64,000 nucleotides of DNA from CAVAWX01 sp963614215 (GTDB lineage Bacteria; Actinomycetota; Coriobacteriia; Coriobacteriales; QAMH01), in NCBI GenBank assembly GCA_963614215.1, contig CAVECB010000002.1, positions 1-64,000 of the forward strand, read 5' to 3'. Positions 27,483 through 38,853 of the stretch are shown one piece after another. The notes under the pieces were generated by a model. That model had not been told where the DNA came from. It saw only the letters and a program-made list of their open reading frames with translations, and searched no databases. How positions within the stretch are numbered: the first letter of the stretch is position 1; the number at the start of each line of letters is the position of its first letter. The translations under genes and the position numbers were made by a program.

Positions 27483-28238
27483 TCAGGAAACGAGGCCGGC
27501 ACATGCCCGCAATGCGGCCAGCTCCCCATACGTCAGCTCGCGGCACTTTCCGAGCGCCAGATCGCCTAGGGCAAGCGGGCCGAATCCGCAGCGGTGCAGG
27601 TGCCGCACGGGATGCCCCACGGCAGCAAGCATTCGCTTCACCTGCCGTTTTTTTCCTTCGTGAATGCGCAGCTCGACCACCGCACCACCCTTTTCACACG
27701 AGAGCAGCCGCGCCTCGGCCGGTGCCGTCATGCCGTCTTCGAGGCGCACACCGGCGCGCAGACAGGCAAGCGCCGCCTCGTCGGGCACACCCCTCACATG
27801 CGCCTCGTAGACCTTGTCCACATGGTGCTTTGGATGGGTGAGGGCGTCTGCCAGCACCCCGTCGTCGGTAAAGAGCAAAAGCCCAGTCGTGTCGGTGTCG
27901 AGGCGCCCCACATAGACGAGCGCCGGGTAGCGCGTGCGGTCTACCAGCTCGAAGACCGTGTGTTGTGCGTGGGGGTCGGCCGCGCTCGTCATGTACCCGG
28001 CCGGTTTGTGCAGCATGAGATAGGCGTGCTCGGCGGGCAGCTCGACTGCCGCGCCGTCCAGCTCCACCGCATCGACGCCGGGCGCCACCTGTGTCGCCAG
28101 CTGCAGCGCCACTTCCCCGTTCACCCGCACACGTCCGGCCGCAATCAGCTCCTCGGCCTTGCGGCGGCTTTGCGCCGCGCCTGCGCGCGCCAAAAAACGG
28201 TTCAGGCGCATCGTCGCGCCGTGTATATCCTCGCTCAA
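27483..28238 (-). CDS. Pseudouridine synthase, RsuA/RluB family
   Basis: 251 residues. An N-terminal S4 RNA-binding domain (RLNRFLARAGAAQSRRKAEEL) precedes the catalytic domain with GRLDTDTTGLLLFT, whose aspartate is the nucleophile, and the EGKKRQVKRML motif. It modifies 23S or 16S rRNA; RluB-like is most likely given the length. It overlaps scpB by four bases, an arrangement conserved in many Gram-positive genomes (scpA-scpB-rluB). Confidence 0.94.
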   Translation of the reverse strand: MSEDIHGATMRLNRFLARAGAAQSRRKAEELIAAGRVRVNGEVALQLATQVAPGVDAVELDGAAVELPAEHAYLMLHKPAGYMTSAADPHAQHTVFELVDRTRYPALVYVGRLDTDTTGLLLFTDDGVLADALTHPKHHVDKVYEAHVRGVPDEAALACLRAGVRLEDGMTAPAEARLLSCEKGGAVVELRIHEGKKRQVKRMLAAVGHPVRHLHRCGFGPLALGDLALGKCRELTYGELAALRACAGLVS

Positions 28239-29119
28239 GCCGTGCCGCCCGCACCGTCGGCGGAGTCGGCGTCACCCTCGACATCGGCAGTGTCGGTGTC
28301 GCCCTCGACATCGGCAGCCTCGTCCGCATCGACGCCGGGTATGTCCACGTCGACTTTCTCCGTCATAGCCTGCCCGACAATCTCGGCCATGGCCGCCGGG
28401 TCGTCTTCACGCACGTCATCGCCGAAATCGACCTCCTCGACCGCGAGCAGGCCGTCCTCGTCGGTCACCTGCACATAGCGCTCCTGTTGCTCGCGCTGCT
28501 CGTCGTCTAGGGCCTCGTCAGCGGCATCGGTCAGCGGGCTTGCGCCGGAGAGCCTCTCGCGGATGAACGCGCGGCTTTCCTCGTCGGGCGCGAAATCCTC
28601 CAGTGGCGGCAGATCCTTGATGCTCTTCAGGCCGAACTTCTCCAAAAACGCCGCCGTCGTGGCGTAGAGGATGGGGCTGCCGGGCGAATTGTCGCGGCCG
28701 GCCTCGCGCACAAGCCCCTTTTCCACGAGCGAGGCGATCACGCCGTCGGAGTTCACGCCGCGCACCGCGTTCACCCCGTTTTTCGCGACGGGCTGGTGGT
28801 AGGCAATCACGGCCAGCGCCTCCAGCGCCGCCTGCGAGAGCTTGCGCGTGTCCCACGACAGCACGTAGCGCTCGATCAGCTCGTGGTGCGCAGGATGCGA
28901 GTAGAAGCGCCAGCCGCCAGCCACCTCGCGCAGCTGCATGCCGCGGTTTTGCTCAGCGTACTCGTCGCGCAGCGCCTGCAGCACCTCGTCGGCCAAGCTG
29001 GGCGTGACCTCCATGACGGTGGCGAGCTTGCCAGCGCTCACCGGCTCGTCGGAGACAAACAAAAGCGCCTCGGCCGCGCTCATCAGCTCGGCCAGCTCCT
29101 CATCGCGTTGCCAGCTCAT
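28235..29119 (-). CDS. scpB: Segregation and condensation protein B
   Basis: 294 residues. Two winged-helix domains fill the first 190 residues (AAEALLFVSDEPVS, LSQAALEALAVIAYHQP, GRDNSPGSPILYATT). The remaining 100 or so form a long acidic tail rich in Asp/Glu/Ala, longer than the usual ScpB. It binds ScpA and SMC in chromosome condensation. It overlaps scpA upstream and the pseudouridine synthase downstream by four bases each. Confidence 0.95.
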   Translation of the reverse strand: MSWQRDEELAELMSAAEALLFVSDEPVSAGKLATVMEVTPSLADEVLQALRDEYAEQNRGMQLREVAGGWRFYSHPAHHELIERYVLSWDTRKLSQAALEALAVIAYHQPVAKNGVNAVRGVNSDGVIASLVEKGLVREAGRDNSPGSPILYATTAAFLEKFGLKSIKDLPPLEDFAPDEESRAFIRERLSGASPLTDAADEALDDEQREQQERYVQVTDEDGLLAVEEVDFGDDVREDDPAAMAEIVGQAMTEKVDVDIPGVDADEAADVEGDTDTADVEGDADSADGAGGTA

Positions 29120-30027
29120 TTGCCCTTCCCTTCTGCATGCGCGTCCGATTCACCGTCTGCTTCACCGTCGTCCGTCTCGGCGGCGTCCGCTTCACCGTCC
29201 GCATCGCCGTCCTCGTCGAAACCCGCCAGGCTCGGGTCTTCGGGCATGCCCCAATCCGGCACGGAGAAGTCCACGACCTCGGGCGCGTCGTCTTCCATGT
29301 GCAAGGCGATGTCGCCGAAAATGTCGTCTTGGACCACCGACACCACGCCGCGCTTGTAGAGCTCGAGCACGGCCAGGAAAGTGACCACGACCAGCTCGGG
29401 CGTGGGCGCCTCCCCCACGAGCTGCGAAAACGTGCGCTCCTTGCGCCGGCACATCGTGCGGTATATACCCTCAACGTGCTTTTCCATCGAGATGGGCACG
29501 GCGGCGATGTGCTCGGCTTCCAGCAAGAAGGTGTCGCGGCGCGACGCGATGTCGGCGCATATCACGGCCAGCCCGTGCAAGGTCATGCCCTCCAGGTAGT
29601 CGGGCACGAGTCCGGAAAATTGCGGCTCGAGCGCGGCATGCCGCGGGTGCATGTGCCCCTCGTTTTCCATGCGCGCGCCCAACGCGGCTGCAGCGCTCTT
29701 GAACTGTTTGTAGACGATCAGGCGCTCGACGAGTATGTCGCGTGCCTGCTCAGGCGTGAGGTCGTCGAACTCGTCGTCTATCTCGGGCTCGGACGTCTCG
29801 GCGGGGATGAGCGAGGATGCCTTCATTTGCAGCAAGGTGGCCGCCACGACGAGAAAGTCGCTGGCCACGTCGAGGTCTAGGTCGCGCATACGGTCGATCT
29901 CGGCCAGGTACTGGTCGGCGATGTCGGCAATCGAGATGGCGGAGATGTCCACCTTCTGGCGCGAGACCAGGTGCAGCAGCAAATCGAACGGGCCTTCGAA
30001 CGCCTCGACCTTCACCCGATACGACAT
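29116..30027 (-). CDS. scpA: Segregation and condensation protein A
   Basis: 303 residues; AAAGGAGG precedes the ATG. The kleisin N-terminus (VEAFEGPFDLLLHLVSRQKVDISAISIADI) and the C-terminal winged helix (VVVTFLAVLELYKRGVVSVVQDD) are clear. The last 55 residues are an acidic repeat-like tail (DGDADGEADAAETDDGEADG), as in ScpB. ScpA bridges the SMC dimer. Confidence 0.96.
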   Translation of the reverse strand: MSYRVKVEAFEGPFDLLLHLVSRQKVDISAISIADIADQYLAEIDRMRDLDLDVASDFLVVAATLLQMKASSLIPAETSEPEIDDEFDDLTPEQARDILVERLIVYKQFKSAAAALGARMENEGHMHPRHAALEPQFSGLVPDYLEGMTLHGLAVICADIASRRDTFLLEAEHIAAVPISMEKHVEGIYRTMCRRKERTFSQLVGEAPTPELVVVTFLAVLELYKRGVVSVVQDDIFGDIALHMEDDAPEVVDFSVPDWGMPEDPSLAGFDEDGDADGEADAAETDDGEADGESDAHAEGKGK

Positions 30028-30124
30028 GCGCGCCTCCTTTCCCGTCTCCCGCGTCTTTTCTTGCGCCGCCCGCCTTCGCGCAACCCGCCCATTGTAGCCG
30101 ATGCGCCGTCTCGCAAAGCGCGCC

Positions 30125-30807
30125 TCACGGCAAGATGAGGTTTGCCAGGTTGCCCGCCGTGAGCTGCAGGTACCATCCAATCACGTCGAAGTGGATGAAG
30201 TAGGGCACGACCAAGATGAGCAAGATGAGGATGAACATGCTGTAGCGCTGCACCTTGTAATAGGTCTGGAGCGCCGAATCGGAGAACAGCGGCGCGATGA
30301 TCGACGAGCCGTCCAGCGGCGGCAGGGGAATCAGGTTGAAGAAGGCCAGCGCGAGGTTTACCTGGGTGAAGTACATGCCGAAATACCAGGTGTAGAGGCC
30401 GGCGTCGGGCGCGACCAGGTAGAGGTAGTTGCCGCCCCAGGCGATGGCCGCGCCGATGAGCGCCATAAGGATGTTGCTGGCCGGTCCTGCCAGCCCCACG
30501 AGAACTTCGCCTTTGCGTATGTCCTTGAAGTAGCGCGGGTTGTAGGGCACGGGCTTGGCGTAGCCGAATATCATGCCGCCGGCGCCCACGGCCGACAGTG
30601 CGATGAGTATGCCCGGCAGTACGACGGTGCCGAAGGGGTCGATGTGGGCGATTGGGTTCAAGGTCAGGCGGCCGGCGTTTTTGGCCGTGGGGTCGCCCAG
30701 CTTGTGCGCCATGAAGCCGTGCGCGCACTCGTGCACCACGATGGCCGGCACGAAGGCCACAATCATGAGTGCTATCTGGATGGCCTGTTGCAAGATGCTG
30801 CCCGTCA

Positions 30808-30808
<1 letters not shown>
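30125..30808 (-). CDS. Site-2-protease-family membrane metalloprotease (M50)
   Basis: 227 residues with about six membrane segments. The zinc site HECAH lies near residue 26 (VVHECAHGFMAHKLGD) and the third-ligand motif NLIPLPPLDGS near residue 160. These short M50 proteins cleave within the membrane; substrates are unknown. The ATG shares its A with the stop of the ABC-F gene (TGATG), so translation is coupled. Confidence 0.93.
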
Positions 30809-32952
<2,144 letters not shown>

Positions 32953-33214
32953 GCGCACCATGGTACACGAGGCGCGTTTTGCCCATGCGCCCCGTGTGCC
33001 ATCGTCACAGATTCGCCAAAGAGGGTGTGAGGGCTCCTGGAATCGTGGGGGCATCTCCACTACCTGCAGGTATTCAACGACTCGGGAACGGATCTCTCGC
33101 AGCCCCACTACCAGCAGGTTTTCGGCGCGTTCTTCTGTATCCTTAAATGTCGGGTCGCGATAGAGCTGCAAAACAAGACCCAGTGTAGAGCCATGCGAGA
33201 TATGGAGTTTTTAG
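32953..33214. other. Divergent intergenic region before the InlB-repeat protein
   Basis: 262 bp between divergent genes, probably holding both promoters. I see an imperfect direct repeat, CCACTACCTGCAGGT at 33057 and CCACTACCAGCAGGT at 33105, 48 bp apart. Open frames on both strands cross it but have no plausible start. A degraded coding remnant cannot be excluded. Confidence 0.4.
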
Positions 33215-36200
33215 ATGATGCAAAAATGCATGACGCCACTTAAGAGTTTATTTGCTGTTGTTCTGGCCTTGAGTTTGGTGCTCATGGGTCAGCCAGCCGA
33301 AGCACAGGCTGGCACGGCTAAAGTTACTTTCGACTCTGACGGCAAAGGAACAGTCAGCGGCGACTATGAACTGAATCTCAGCACACAAGCAACTGTATAT
33401 GACGGTGGAGCTATAGTTAACCTTGGAGAGCTGAGAAATCCTGAGGTTATTCAGCCCAACACGGGTTATGTGTTCGACTATTGGACCGCCAATGCAATCC
33501 TCTATAGAAGCCGATGGGGATGGTTCGTAGACCCTGCCCCTATTGGCTATCAAATCAGTTCGTTCTCAGAGGAGTTTTATACAGCTTCGGACGTTACCCT
33601 TACGGCGCACTTCAAACTTAAACCTGCTGCTGTTACATACACAACCGATGGGCATGGTTCTGTTAGTAAGTCGGGCGAGTCCGTCGAGCTTAACGAGGAG
33701 CACCCATGTGGCGCGGAGACGCTTGCCGTTGGAAAGCTCGGCGGCACAACGGCAACTCCCACCGACAGCACCAAGTATGCGTTTGATTATTGGACAGCCG
33801 ACAAAGACGTCTACAAGCTCGAAAACGACAAACTGACGACCATCGCCGCTGATACCAAGCTTGCCTCGCTAGAGGATTATTACGTATCGGGCGACGTCAC
33901 CTTCACCGCCCACTTTAGTCACAAGCCAATAACCGTCACCTACACCGCCGATGACCATGGAACCGTTGGCAAAGACAATGAATCGGTCGAGATCGACAAA
34001 GAGTACGCCTGCGGCGAAGAGACGCTTGCCGTTGGAAAGCCCGACGGCACAACGGCAACTTCCACCGACAGCGCCAAGTATGCGTTTGATTATTGGACAG
34101 CCGACAAAGACGTCTACAAGCTCGAAAACAACAAGTTGACGACCATCGCCACTGGCACCAAACTTGCCTCGACTACAGATTGCTACGTAGCAGACGCCGT
34201 CACCTTCACCGCCCACTTCAAGCAGATTGCCGGCAACGTCACCTACACAAGCGCTGGTCACGGCTCTGTTTCTCCGAAAACTGAAACGTTGGCGTTTACC
34301 GAGCAGACGATAGATGCCGCCGGCACCAAGGCAATGGCGGGCACCCCAACCGGCGCCACAGCCAACCCCGACGAGGACTACAATTTCAGCCACTGGACGG
34401 CCAGCTCCGACGTTATCGTCCTTTCCGATTTTTCCACTATTACCGCCGGCGACAAAATCACAAACGACCAGCTGAGCAGCATCCTCGTAACTGGAGATAC
34501 CACCTTCACGGCTCACTTCAGCGCGAAACCCGTTACCGTTTCCTACACAACCGACGGAAATGGAACCGTCACCAAAACCAGCCAGACGGTGGAGCGCGCC
34601 TCGACGCATCCACTAGGGTCGGACCCAACCAAAGAACTTGCAGTTGGCCAGCCTAGGTACGAGGTCTTTGCAACTGCCAACAAGAACTATATGCTCAACT
34701 ATTGGACGGCTTCTGCCGATGTCTACGTCCTTGATGGCGATACCATGCGGCTCTCGGTCTACAAAGCAGGCACCCATCTTCCCAACGAGAACGTTTCGAT
34801 GTACTACGTGGAGCAGGACACCACCTATACGGCTCATTTCTTCCGCACGGCCTACGACGTCACCTACAAAACAGCCGGACACGGCACGGTGTCTCCCGCT
34901 TCGGAAAAAGTGGCAGTCGATAGCACCCCTGCTGGCTGCACAATCACTCCCGACAAAGATTATGAGTTCAGCCATTGGGTAGCCAACGTCGATATCGAGG
35001 TTAGCGAAAAGAGCGCGCAGCCCCAGGCAGGCACCACCACCATTGCCGCAGGCGAGCCTATCACCGACGAGCAGCTCAAGCAGGCAGTTTCCTTCTCCGA
35101 CGACCCGGTCTTCACGGCCTACTTTAAGCACAAGCCGGTCACCGTCAGCTATGCGGCTGGAGACAACGGATTCGTCGACAGGGACAGCGAGTCTGTTGAA
35201 ATCGACAAGGAGTACAAGAGCGGGGAGAACATGCTTCCCGTGGGGCAGCCGGGTGGCGCGACGGCGACTCCTTTTGATAGCGCCAAATACGCGCTTGGCT
35301 ATTGGACAGCCGATAAAGACGTCTACAAGTACGAGAACGCCCAGCTGACGACCATCGCTGCCGGTGCCGCAATCGCCTCGCCTGAAGACTGCTACGTGGC
35401 AGACGCTGTCACCTTCACCGCCCACTTCAAGCAGATTTCCGGCAACGTCACCTACATAAGCGCAGATCATGGTTCTGTTTCCCCGGGCTTTGAGACGGTG
35501 GCGTTCTCCGAACAAGCAATCGACGCCGCCGGCACCAAGGCAATGGCCGGCACTCCTTCGGGGGTTGCAACCAGCCCCGACGCGGGCTACGAGTTCGACT
35601 ATTGGACGGCGAACATCGACGTGATTAGCGTGACCGACTTTTCTGTTTTCGCGGCTGGTGACAAAATCACAAACGAGCAGCTTGGCGCCAGCTTGATAAC
35701 CAAAGATGCCACCTTCACAGCTCATTTCAAGCACAAACCGGCTCGCATTTCCTACACGACCGACGGACATGGTTCTGTTGGCAAGGACAGCGAGTCGGTC
35801 GAAATTGACAAGGAGTACAAGAGCGGAGAGAACATGCTTCCCGTGGGGCAGCCAGGTGGCACGACGGCAACTCCTCTCGATAGCACTAGATACGCGTTCG
35901 ACTATTGGACGGCCGACAAAGATGTCTACACGTGCAAAGATGACGAGCTGACGACCATCGCCGCCGGCACCAAGCTCGATCGCTTACCTGCGGATTACTA
36001 CGTAGCAGAAGATGTCGTCTTTACCGCCCACTTCCTGCGCACGGCGTATAGCGTTACCTACAAGACGGCTGGTCACGGCACGGTGTCCCCCACTTCGGAA
36101 AAAGTGGCAGTTGGCAACACCCCCACCGGTTGCACAATCACTCCCGACAAGGGTTATGAGTTTGGACACTGGACAGCCAACGTAAGCGTCGAGGTTGCTA

Positions 36201-36661
36201 ATGAGGACGCGTCTCAGGTGACCATGCTCGCCGACGACGACGCAGAGCCCCAGGCGGGTACCACCACCATTGCTGCAGGCGACCTCATCACCGACGAGCA
36301 GCTCAAGCGGGCTGTCTCCTTTTCCAGCGATCCTGTTTTCACTGCCCATTTCAAGCAGACATCCAGTAAAACCGACGATGCCGATAAAACAGACGACCCG
36401 AGTACTCCGAGCACCCCAAGTGCTCCAAGCAACCCGAGCGCCACGAACAACCCGAGCGCCACGAGCACTGCAAACACTCCGATCATCACAAACGCCACAA
36501 GCGCCACGAGCAACTCCAATGGCTCTGGTGGCACTGGCAACTCCGGCGGCAATTCAATGCCCGCAACGGGCGACGCTCTGTCTGGTGCTACGGTCGTCTT
36601 TTTCTTCTGCGCAGGTATCGTAGCAGCACTAACTGCGTTTTTCAGAAGGCGCAATTGCTAA
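33215..36661 (+). CDS. Sortase-anchored surface protein with InlB B-type repeats
   Basis: 1,148 residues. A signal peptide spans about residues 1-30 (FAVVLALSLVLMGQPAEAQA). About nine repeats of 80-115 residues follow, each built around VTYTTDGHGSVS, YAFDYWTADKDVY and VTFTAHF, matching divergent InlB B-repeats. A Ser/Thr/Asn/Pro-rich spacer leads to the sorting signal MPATGD, a hydrophobic segment and the tail FRRRNC, so it is cell-wall anchored. Codon and base composition are clearly less GC-rich than the flanking genes, suggesting transfer. GGAG lies seven bases before the ATG. Its role is probably adhesion. No sortase gene is in the window. Confidence 0.9.
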   Translation: MMQKCMTPLKSLFAVVLALSLVLMGQPAEAQAGTAKVTFDSDGKGTVSGDYELNLSTQATVYDGGAIVNLGELRNPEVIQPNTGYVFDYWTANAILYRSRWGWFVDPAPIGYQISSFSEEFYTASDVTLTAHFKLKPAAVTYTTDGHGSVSKSGESVELNEEHPCGAETLAVGKLGGTTATPTDSTKYAFDYWTADKDVYKLENDKLTTIAADTKLASLEDYYVSGDVTFTAHFSHKPITVTYTADDHGTVGKDNESVEIDKEYACGEETLAVGKPDGTTATSTDSAKYAFDYWTADKDVYKLENNKLTTIATGTKLASTTDCYVADAVTFTAHFKQIAGNVTYTSAGHGSVSPKTETLAFTEQTIDAAGTKAMAGTPTGATANPDEDYNFSHWTASSDVIVLSDFSTITAGDKITNDQLSSILVTGDTTFTAHFSAKPVTVSYTTDGNGTVTKTSQTVERASTHPLGSDPTKELAVGQPRYEVFATANKNYMLNYWTASADVYVLDGDTMRLSVYKAGTHLPNENVSMYYVEQDTTYTAHFFRTAYDVTYKTAGHGTVSPASEKVAVDSTPAGCTITPDKDYEFSHWVANVDIEVSEKSAQPQAGTTTIAAGEPITDEQLKQAVSFSDDPVFTAYFKHKPVTVSYAAGDNGFVDRDSESVEIDKEYKSGENMLPVGQPGGATATPFDSAKYALGYWTADKDVYKYENAQLTTIAAGAAIASPEDCYVADAVTFTAHFKQISGNVTYISADHGSVSPGFETVAFSEQAIDAAGTKAMAGTPSGVATSPDAGYEFDYWTANIDVISVTDFSVFAAGDKITNEQLGASLITKDATFTAHFKHKPARISYTTDGHGSVGKDSESVEIDKEYKSGENMLPVGQPGGTTATPLDSTRYAFDYWTADKDVYTCKDDELTTIAAGTKLDRLPADYYVAEDVVFTAHFLRTAYSVTYKTAGHGTVSPTSEKVAVGNTPTGCTITPDKGYEFGHWTANVSVEVANEDASQVTMLADDDAEPQAGTTTIAAGDLITDEQLKRAVSFSSDPVFTAHFKQTSSKTDDADKTDDPSTPSTPSAPSNPSATNNPSATSTANTPIITNATSATSNSNGSGGTGNSGGNSMPATGDALSGATVVFFFCAGIVAALTAFFRRRNC

Positions 36662-36814
36662 AGGACCGCACGACAATGTCTTGCCCAAAACGAAGCTTCA
36701 GCCGCACGAAAAACCGCGGCTTCCGGATACTACAATCCTATCTGTGAAAAATGCGTCATGCTGCAAAAATTTCAGATAGAAATGCGAATAGTCACCGATT
36801 CAAAACCCGTCCGC

Positions 36815-37084
36815 CTAGCGTGCCCGCTTTTGGTGCACGAGGCCGAGGAGGTACACGACATTTTCTGCCTCGCGGTATTCATATACGATAAGAAAGGGGC
36901 GCACTGCCAGCTTGCGTATATCGCTGCCGAACTCATCTATGACGGATGTGGCGACGTTGGAAGATCCGGCCTTCGGAAAATCCGCAAGCATGGCGACGTG
37001 GCGAAAAATCTCCTCGCGCGTGCGGGTCAGCTCGACGCGCGCCACGTCGTCCGCAAACCCCTCGGTGTAGACGAGCCTAGCCAT
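36815..37084 (-). CDS. RelE/ParE-family toxin
   Basis: 89 residues (ATG at 37084). The compact ParE/RelE fold is suggested by TEGFADDVARVELTRTREEIFRHVAML, then DIRKLAVRPFLIVYEYREAENVVYLLGLVH, where the arginine of AVRPFLIVYEY and the final strand are typical. RelE members cut mRNA on the ribosome; ParE members poison gyrase. Which applies is not clear. It overlaps the antitoxin gene by eight bases. Confidence 0.9.
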   Translation of the reverse strand: MARLVYTEGFADDVARVELTRTREEIFRHVAMLADFPKAGSSNVATSVIDEFGSDIRKLAVRPFLIVYEYREAENVVYLLGLVHQKRAR

Positions 37085-37370
37085 GCAGCGCCGCGGCCTT
37101 TTCCTCGACGGCGGCGCGCGCGGCCTCGGTCGTCTCGTAAATGCGGCCAGCCTCGATGTCGGCGAATCCGCGCTCGCACACGGCGCGCATCCTCGCTTCG
37201 TCTGCCGCATCAGCGCGCGCCCGGTCCAAAAGTCCCTCGAACACGTCTTCCGAGCAGAACACGTACGCGCCCCTGCCGTTTTCCGTGATGCGCACCAGCC
37301 CGGATCGGGCGGCTGCCCTCACCTCACCTTGCTGCTTCTGCAGGGCCGTGACCGGATAGATAGCTTCCAT
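37077..37370 (-). CDS. Antitoxin (Phd/YefM-like) of ParE/RelE pair
   Basis: 97 residues. The N-terminal YPVTALQKQQGEVRAAARSGLVRITENGRGAYVF pattern is Phd/YefM-type DNA binding; the C-terminal 50 residues are helical and charged for toxin binding. AAAGGGG precedes the ATG. It is first in the operon and likely autorepresses from the promoter just upstream. Confidence 0.88.
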   Translation of the reverse strand: MEAIYPVTALQKQQGEVRAAARSGLVRITENGRGAYVFCSEDVFEGLLDRARADAADEARMRAVCERGFADIEAGRIYETTEAARAAVEEKAAALHG

Positions 37371-37406
37371 TTCATCCCCTTTTTCTCGGAGAATTTACCA
37401 TATAAA

Positions 37407-37435
37407 AATCTAACTTTCGTCCCACAGCAAGTCAA
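37407..37435 (-). promoter_or_regulatory. Promoter of the ParE/RelE toxin-antitoxin operon
   Basis: On the minus strand TTGACT (37435-37430), 17 bp, then TAGATT (37412-37407), 36 bp before the antitoxin ATG. The region is AT-rich compared with its surroundings. Confidence 0.6.
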
Positions 37436-37798
37436 GGCCTACAATGAATATACGCACGCTTATCGCAGCCCGGTAACGTAAAATTTCTTGCGCAGAGGTG
37501 CCCACTCGGAACTTTCCAACCGAAATTTTGGCCAAAACAGGGAACTTTCCAACCTAAATTTTGCCCGAAACAGGGACTTCAACCTCTCGGACGGTGCGAG
37601 CAGCCTGTGCGCACTAAAGCGCTGCGGCCCTCCTCGACTTTTCCCCAGATGATAGCGTGTCTGGTGATATTTGGGGTATTTTACCAAGGTTATTTGGGGG
37701 CAGCGAACGCGCCTGAGCGCGGGCACAGCGCCCGCCGCCCCCGATCGCAAGGATGGAAATCTAAACTTCCGTGTCTACGAAAACTTTAGCAGCACCCT
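37436..37798. other. Gene-poor stretch upstream of the toxin-antitoxin pair
   Basis: No supported gene. It holds a 33-bp tandem array (listed separately). Just past it on the minus strand is a short frame, PLRKKFYVTGLR then stop, vaguely like the KFYVTDTGLR segment of AAA-ATPase DUF4143 domains. Open minus-strand reading across the array lacks a start with a ribosome site. The rest looks like decayed sequence. Confidence 0.4.
37508..37584. repeat. 33-bp tandem repeat array, locus B
   Basis: Units begin with GGAACTTTCCAACC at 37508 and 37541 and a truncated GGACTTCAACC at 37574, exactly 33 bp apart. Unit one contains the palindrome TTTTGGCCAAAA. Read on the minus strand the unit encodes LFWPKFRLESS, an 11-residue repeat without stops. 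About 2.3 copies. Confidence 0.85.
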
Positions 37799-37831
37799 GC
37801 AACCCCGCCACAACCTTGTCATAACGACAAA
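37799..37831. repeat. 33-bp dispersed repeat, copy R1 (before HNH toxin)
   Basis: Matches R2 (38854-38886) at 30 of 33 positions. It is built from two related 11-mers (GCAACCCCGCC, ACAACCTTGTC) followed by ATAACGACAAA and contains the dyad TTGTC-N5-GACAA. It ends about 100 bp before the toxin ATG. Confidence 0.85.
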
Positions 37832-37932
37832 ACCTCCTTTTGCGGCGAATCTTTCACGTGGGCAAAAGACGGGAAAACAGACGGCGCCCGCCTCTCGCCA
37901 CCAAAGCAAAAGGCCGCGCGATGGAGGTGTCA

Positions 37933-38472
37933 ATGTCAAAAGGAGCAAGCGGATTGTTTGCGGGAACAGAGGGAGATAGGAGAGGACGTGGAGACGCGGA
38001 AAGCATCATCGCATCGAGGGTGCATGGACTCGACTTGAGGGCGCACCCTGTACAACGCGCACAACTCAGCGCGGCGAAAATGAGACACATTGAAGAAAAA
38101 ATCGAAAAACGAAAGGCCACTCGCGAGGAATACGCGACATACATGTGGAACAAAAGATTTGCGAAACGTAGAAGAGCAGGAGTGAGGAGGTTTTGGAAAA
38201 GCGAGCGCCGACGCCTTTCTGAGGGAAAGGCCGGCACGCGCAACTGGACGACAGTGCAACGAGCGGCAATTTTGGCAAAGAAGCCCGTCCTCTATGAAGG
38301 AGAGAGTCTGCAGGCCCATCACACCTATAGCGCCGCGATGTATCCGCATCTCGCCGACAGGGGTGAAGTAATATACCCAGCAACGAAAACCGAGCATTTA
38401 GCAGGATGGCACGGCGGGAACTTCAAGAAGAGCCTGCCAGGCAGGAGAATACGCGCAATCAACGAATTCTAA
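37933..38472 (+). CDS. HNH/EndoVII-like (GHH-type) nuclease toxin, free-standing
   Basis: 179 residues from the ATG at 37933, placed by GGAGGTG five bases upstream. The N-terminus MSKGASGLFAGTEGD resembles the junction segment that precedes toxin domains in polymorphic toxins. A very basic middle is followed by a C-terminal module with LQAHHTYSAAMYP, YPATKTEHLAGWHGGN: the paired HH, the later EH and WHGGN are arranged like the metal-binding histidines of HNH/EndoVII toxins. There is no secretion signal or delivery domain, so it may be an orphan toxin tip. A small acidic gene follows at once with its own ribosome site, as expected for an immunity protein. Confidence 0.72.
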   Translation: MSKGASGLFAGTEGDRRGRGDAESIIASRVHGLDLRAHPVQRAQLSAAKMRHIEEKIEKRKATREEYATYMWNKRFAKRRRAGVRRFWKSERRRLSEGKAGTRNWTTVQRAAILAKKPVLYEGESLQAHHTYSAAMYPHLADRGEVIYPATKTEHLAGWHGGNFKKSLPGRRIRAINEF

Positions 38473-38484
38473 GGAGGCACAACG

Positions 38485-38799
38485 ATGAGCCATATAGAGG
38501 AAACCAAAGTGGGGATCCGGATTTCCGGTGAAGAACTAAATGCCCGAACCCTAGGAGTCATCCGCGGGGAAACGCGCCTTTCCATAAGCGAAATACAGTC
38601 ACGAGCAGAAAAGGGGCGCTGCATTTGCAAATGTGATGAGACCGACGACGAGGGAATCGAGCAAATCATCTCCCTGTACAAGAAACTTGCGAAGCTCGAC
38701 TGCAATCCCACCCTGTATGAAGATGGAGCGGAAAGCGATGTCGAGTCCCTAAAGCAGACTCTGGCTTGGTATCAGAGCATGGAGCAAGAAAACGATTGA
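38485..38799 (+). CDS. Putative immunity protein for the HNH-like toxin
   Basis: 104 residues, acidic, starting 12 bases after the toxin stop with AAGGAGG in front. It has a mixed beta then helical pattern (TKVGIRISGEELNARTLGVIRG, SISEIQSRAEKGRCICKCDE, DIESLKQTL-like tail). I recognise no named family. Position, size and charge opposite to the basic toxin are the grounds for the call. Confidence 0.6.
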   Translation: MSHIEETKVGIRISGEELNARTLGVIRGETRLSISEIQSRAEKGRCICKCDETDDEGIEQIISLYKKLAKLDCNPTLYEDGAESDVESLKQTLAWYQSMEQEND

Positions 38800-38819
38800 T
38801 TCCAACCCCGCCCGCACGT

Positions 38820-38842
38820 AAGGGGGCGATTACCGCCCCCTT
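38820..38842 (+). terminator. Hairpin after the toxin-immunity pair
   Basis: A perfect 9-bp stem, AAGGGGGCG and CGCCCCCTT, with a 5-base loop (ATTAC), 20 bp after the immunity stop. No T-run follows, so it is a weak or factor-aided terminator. Confidence 0.6.
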
Positions 38843-38853
38843 GCCCAGGCATC

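Noticed and set aside
32953..33171. N-terminal extension of the ABC-F gene
   Set aside because: In frame but without a ribosome site, and ABC-F proteins begin at the MILNV-type sequence; I treat it as intergenic.
37460..37750. Minus-strand small protein covering tandem array B
   Set aside because: No ribosome site, composition changes across the array, and the stop-free reading follows from the 33-bp period.
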